Of a stretch of DNA of 8,508 nucleotides, positions 5,369 through 8,508 are shown piece after piece. Both the position numbers and the translations under genes were made by a program. Under the pieces are notes generated by a model, which did not search any database, had not been told where the DNA came from, and saw only the letters and a program-made list of their open reading frames with translations. The DNA is taken from positions 1-8,508 of the forward strand of contig CAZFWV010000299.1 in NCBI GenBank assembly GCA_964522605.1, in the 5' to 3' direction. The stretch's first letter is position 1. Every line of letters begins with the position of its first letter. Source of the stretch: CAVZLD01 sp964522605 (lineage in GTDB: Bacteria; Planctomycetota; Planctomycetia; Pirellulales; Pirellulaceae).

Positions 5369-7024
5369 TCAGTCGTATCTCATCAAGATACTCTCGATGG
5401 GTCCTTCCGGTACACCGGGGAACCCACCGTCGAGGATGGCAGTGCCTAGCCGGTCGATCATCTGCCAGTCTTGGTCACTAGGACGCTCACCAGATAGCTC
5501 ACGACGCAGGTCGCGACACAACACTTCCGCCGCGGCCCGGACAATGTCGCGATCCTGTCGCGCCCCGTAATGGCTGATGCAGAGCAATACGATCTGCTTC
5601 TGGATTCGAGACGAAATCGCATGGATCTGGCACTGCTGTTCCCAGAGTTCATTGCGATACGTCTGCCGCAGTGATTCGATTTCGGCACGACTGTGACGCA
5701 ATTGCTCAATAGCAAACTCGGCATAAGCGTCGAAGTTTGTCGTCACGGCCGGGGCGGTTGGAGCGACCAGGTTGGCGGTTTCGTGTGGTTTCAACAGCGA
5801 CCGGAAGAAGGCGAGACTCAGCAACTCATTCTCGCCTTCGTAAATACAGGGAGCCAGATAATCGTAGACGTCGTCGCCGAGGGGGTGGCCCACCAGAAAA
5901 GACCGGCCGCCATGCGTCCGAATGCCGATGTCGATTGCCGCTTCCTTCAAGGATTCGCTGGCAAAGACCTTCGCGATGATTCCTTCGAGTTCTCCGCGGT
6001 ATCCGAGATCCAGCAGCTTCGCACACCATCCGGTGATTGCATCACAGCCGACAATCAACGCAGCGAGGCGACCCAGGCGTCGTCGAATCAGAGGGCGAGT
6101 CTGCAGCGAGGCACCACACGTTTTTCGAAAGCGGATCCAGGGCAAGAGTCCCGAAAGGATCCGCCGCATCGTCCCGGCGGCATGGGCACACAAAGCAACA
6201 CGGCCTCGATTCAGATTGTAATAGGCGATTGTCAAGCCATTGCCGCGAACTGGCTGTAGCCGGTTTTGGGCCGGAATACGGAAGTCCCTGAGGCAAAGTC
6301 CATGATTCGGCGTGTGTTTGAGCGACCATAAGCCGTACGTTTCGAGTTGAAAACTCTCGTTCTGCTTCTGAGGCAGTTCGCACACGAGCAGGGATGGCGT
6401 CTCGTCGAGCATGCAGACGAGTCCCAAGGCGCGGCCGGGAGCGCCGTTCGTGATGAAGACCTTCTGTCCGCTGATCACATATTCGCCACCGTGTCGCACA
6501 GCATGCGTTCGAATCGCGCGCACGTCAGATCCCGCCGCGGGTTCCGTCAGCGCAAACGCTCCCAAGGGTTCCCCACGAGCGAGTCGAGGCAGCCACTCAT
6601 CTCTTTGATCGCAATCCCCGAACGCCTGAACCGAATTCACTGGGCCAAGACAGCTATGCACGCCGGCCATTCCGGCGATTGCCGGTTGCAGAACCGCCAT
6701 TGTCGTTAGACCGGAGTAGAATTCCGTCCAGCGAGCACCACTGCCTCCATACGCGTTATCGATGCGTAGTCCCCAAAAACCGATCTGGCCCAGGTCGTGC
6801 AACACTTCCTCGGCAATCTTCTGGTGCCCGTTCAGCAGAGTGCCACGCGACAGATGAAGCTGGACCGCGGCGAGTGAATCGTCGATCACCCGACGAACGC
6901 AGGCCGAAACATCGTCCGACGACGGCTCAAAAAGCTCTCGCGCAGCGACATCATCCCAGATGGCGCGATAGGCCGGGCTGCCGGGAATCGAGTAGTTCGG
7001 GCTGTCGAGTGGACCGTTCGTCAT
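5369..7024 (-). CDS. Acyl-CoA dehydrogenase family protein with long C-terminal extension
   Basis: This 551-aa flavoprotein probably introduces the first double bond in beta-oxidation; chain length is unknown. The N-terminal helical domain (to about 150) contains GFWGLRIDNAYGGSG. The central domain has the flavin/substrate signature LTEPAAGSD (159-167) and GQKVFITNGA (186-195). The C-terminal helical domain has NRGRVALCAHAAGTMR, THGG (370-373) and IYEGENELL (394-402); Glu396 is placed like the catalytic Glu of medium-chain enzymes. About 145 residues follow, charged and helical, recalling the extra C-terminal part of VLCAD/ACAD9. Differences are Phe190 where many members have Trp, and RKTCG where RxQFG is usual. 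No good Shine-Dalgarno sequence precedes the ATG at 7024; translation may depend on the upstream fadA, whose stop is 53 bp away. That pairing supports a fatty-acid role, but substrate and electron acceptor are not determined. Confidence 0.88.
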   Translation of the reverse strand: MTNGPLDSPNYSIPGSPAYRAIWDDVAARELFEPSSDDVSACVRRVIDDSLAAVQLHLSRGTLLNGHQKIAEEVLHDLGQIGFWGLRIDNAYGGSGARWTEFYSGLTTMAVLQPAIAGMAGVHSCLGPVNSVQAFGDCDQRDEWLPRLARGEPLGAFALTEPAAGSDVRAIRTHAVRHGGEYVISGQKVFITNGAPGRALGLVCMLDETPSLLVCELPQKQNESFQLETYGLWSLKHTPNHGLCLRDFRIPAQNRLQPVRGNGLTIAYYNLNRGRVALCAHAAGTMRRILSGLLPWIRFRKTCGASLQTRPLIRRRLGRLAALIVGCDAITGWCAKLLDLGYRGELEGIIAKVFASESLKEAAIDIGIRTHGGRSFLVGHPLGDDVYDYLAPCIYEGENELLSLAFFRSLLKPHETANLVAPTAPAVTTNFDAYAEFAIEQLRHSRAEIESLRQTYRNELWEQQCQIHAISSRIQKQIVLLCISHYGARQDRDIVRAAAEVLCRDLRRELSGERPSDQDWQMIDRLGTAILDGGFPGVPEGPIESILMRYD

Positions 7025-7077
7025 AGCGGAGAATATAGGAACACTAGCGCTTCGTCACAGCTTTCTTCACTTGTATT

Positions 7078-8244
7078 TCAACCGTCGTTCACGCGTTCAA
7101 AGATCGTCGCAATCCCTTGTCCGAGGCCAATGCACATGGTCGCAAGGCCAAACTGTACATCTCGCTCGACCATGGCATGAATCAACGTAGTTGCCAGGCG
7201 GGCGCCGCTGGCACCCAGCGGGTGGCCCAACGCAATGGAGCCACCACGCACATTGACGCGTTCAAGATCTGCATCCCATTCGCGCAGACAGGCGATTGCC
7301 TGGGCCGCGAACGCCTCGTTGAGTTCGATCAGTTGCAGGTCATTCCAGCGCAGGCCCGCCCGCGCGAGTGCCTTCTGCGTCGCAGGGACGGGACCGATCC
7401 CCATTTGGCAAGGCTCGACACCGACGACGGCTGTGGACCGGACACGAACCAGTGGCTTGAAGCCGAGTTGTCGGGCCCGCTGGTCGGACATCATCAGCAG
7501 TGCCGCCGCGCCGTCGTTGATGGGCGAACTGTTTCCTGCCGTTACCGTTCCATCTTCCGGCAGAAACACGGGTGGTAGAGCGGATAGGGCTTCGAGACTG
7601 GTCGTTTCGCGCACACATTGATCGCGGTCGATCAACATACTTCGTCCGTCTCGATCCCGTCCCCACTGGGGGATCAATTCACGACGAAACTCCCCGTTTC
7701 GATGCGCTACGTCTGCTCGCTGATGACTGAACAAGGCAAACTCGTCCTGCTCGCGCCGCGAGATGCCATACTTCGCTGCCAAGTATTCGGCAGTGATTCC
7801 CATTTTGAGTGCATTCCGCGAGGTTTGACGAAACAACTTGGGATTCACATTGTGGCCATGCCCAATCGGCAGGTGCAACATGTGTTCCACTCCGCCCACA
7901 ATCTGCACATCCTCACCGCCGGCAGCAATTGCGTGGGCCGCCTGGTGAATGGCCTGCAGACTGCTGCCACACAGACGGTTCACGGTCACTCCACCGACCG
8001 TGACCGGCAGGCCGGCAATTAGGCCGATGTTTCGCGCGATGTTGAGTCCCTGCTCAAGTGTCTGGTGGGCGCATCCCATCACGATGTCTTCGATCTGATC
8101 GACCGCGATCCCTGTCCGTTCGATCAACGACAGCACACAGTCGACGGCCAGATCGTCTGCGCGGATGTCGCGGAAATAGCCTTCCGTCGCATCGGATCGG
8201 CCAATCGGCGTACGAGCACAATCAACCACGACCGCCTGTTTCAT
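7078..8244 (-). CDS. fadA: 3-ketoacyl-CoA thiolase
   Basis: This 388-aa enzyme carries out the last step of fatty-acid beta-oxidation, splitting 3-ketoacyl-CoA with CoA to release acetyl-CoA; it is cytosolic. Family features are RTPIGR near the start, QTLEQGLNIARN, VNRLCGSS with acyl-accepting Cys92, VGGVEHM, NEAFAAQ (309-315), GGSIALGHPLGASGAR with His341, and the C-terminal CIGLGQG with Cys371. The many stretches shared with E. coli FadA (QTLEQG.NIARN, FGLATMCIGLGQGIAT.FERV) point to the FadA type rather than a biosynthetic acetoacetyl-CoA thiolase. Length is normal and all catalytic residues are present. The ATG at 8244 matches the family start and has GGAG at 8255-8258, 10 nt upstream. 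An in-frame GTG at 8382 would add 46 unrelated residues read through a hairpin. It appears to be the first gene of the run leading into the acyl-CoA dehydrogenase; no fadB partner is in the window. Confidence 0.95.
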   Translation of the reverse strand: MKQAVVVDCARTPIGRSDATEGYFRDIRADDLAVDCVLSLIERTGIAVDQIEDIVMGCAHQTLEQGLNIARNIGLIAGLPVTVGGVTVNRLCGSSLQAIHQAAHAIAAGGEDVQIVGGVEHMLHLPIGHGHNVNPKLFRQTSRNALKMGITAEYLAAKYGISRREQDEFALFSHQRADVAHRNGEFRRELIPQWGRDRDGRSMLIDRDQCVRETTSLEALSALPPVFLPEDGTVTAGNSSPINDGAAALLMMSDQRARQLGFKPLVRVRSTAVVGVEPCQMGIGPVPATQKALARAGLRWNDLQLIELNEAFAAQAIACLREWDADLERVNVRGGSIALGHPLGASGARLATTLIHAMVERDVQFGLATMCIGLGQGIATIFERVNDG

Positions 8245-8508
8245 TCCGAAAAATCTCCGAGACTCCTGATCCACCCAATCCGCGAATCCTCCCAGTGGCT
8301 TTTCGTTTAACGCGCAGCCGCCAGGCGAGGATAAAAGGCAAATCCTCCTCACCTGACGGCAGCGGGTCAAACGAATCGCCACAGATCCTGTTTGTGAACG
8401 CCTGCTGAACCGACACTTCTAAGCTGCACGACCTCGTTTCGGGGAGAGGGGCTTTCAACTCGCCACAATACAGAGGAATCTTGGGACTTTTCGATGCCGT
8501 GCCCCCTC
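8245..8508. other. Upstream region of fadA, no gene seen
   Basis: No coding region is supported in these 264 bp. They should carry the promoter of the fadA run, but I could not pick a convincing -35/-10 pair. The region includes the hairpin at 8313-8364 and, further right, a C-rich stretch on the minus strand near 8440-8455 (GCCCCTCTCCCC). An ATG on the plus strand at 8494 could open a divergent gene, but only five codons are visible. Confidence 0.4.
8313..8364 (-). promoter_or_regulatory. Strong leader hairpin upstream of fadA
   Basis: CAGGCGAGGA at 8322-8331 pairs with TCCTCACCTG at 8346-8355, and GCCG at 8317-8320 pairs with CGGC at 8357-8360. Positions 8321/8356 and the A/C clash inside the 10-base arms are mismatches in DNA but become G-U pairs in minus-strand RNA. 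That gives 15 continuous pairs, then one U-U mismatch, then three more (8313-8315 with 8362-8364), around a 14-nt loop. The stem ends 68 nt before the fadA ATG. No T-run follows, so a terminator is unlikely; a structured leader or attenuator-like element is possible. Confidence 0.5.

Noticed and set aside
5693..6259. 188-aa plus-strand reading frame
   Set aside because: It lies wholly antisense to the well-supported acyl-CoA dehydrogenase, has no recognisable domain and is rich in residues typical of shadow frames in GC-rich DNA.
8245..8382. 46-residue N-terminal extension of FadA from a GTG at 8382
   Set aside because: The family begins at the ATG at 8244, which has a GGAG site; the extension reads through a hairpin and resembles no thiolase.
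8494..8508. ATG on the plus strand as start of a divergent gene
   Set aside because: Only five codons are visible, and the nearest AGAGG is too far upstream to act as a ribosome binding site.

Overview
The window reads like the chromosome of a marine-type planctomycete (Pirellulales/Rhodopirellula-like). This is inferred from gene content: a secreted S1 sulfatase, a dehydrogenase-like protein ending in calcium-loop (dockerin-type) repeats plus a PEP-CTERM sorting signal, an IspD with a lineage-flavoured active-site variant, and a short CGCAAAGA-type intergenic repeat. No marker gene for taxonomy is present, so this stays an inference. All six genes lie on the minus strand, so they are read from the right end of the window to the left.

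Right half (8244 to 3104): fadA thiolase, then a divergent acyl-CoA dehydrogenase (53-bp gap), then ispD (68-bp gap), then a formylglycine sulfatase (19-bp gap). The short gaps and shared strand suggest one transcription unit mixing fatty-acid beta-oxidation, isoprenoid precursor synthesis (MEP pathway) and polysaccharide/sulfate-ester breakdown. The 264 bp upstream of fadA hold no gene but contain a strong hairpin that pairs better as minus-strand RNA than as DNA.

Middle (3103 to 2197): a 346-bp intergenic region with an 8-bp perfect stem-loop, then a small exported protein of unknown function (186 aa).

Left part (2196 to 1): a 153-bp intergenic region occupied mostly by a 94-nt imperfect palindrome with a 12-bp perfect terminal stem. 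It sits directly in front of a 612-aa exported glucose/sorbosone-dehydrogenase-like protein with four F-hand-type calcium loops and a PEP-CTERM tail. The last 204 bp hold no convincing gene but carry a degenerate tandem/inverted CGCAAAGA repeat.

No mobile element, CRISPR array, tRNA or rRNA was recognised. The gene content is largely ordinary for the lineage. The least explained signals are the structured leaders in front of three of the transcripts.
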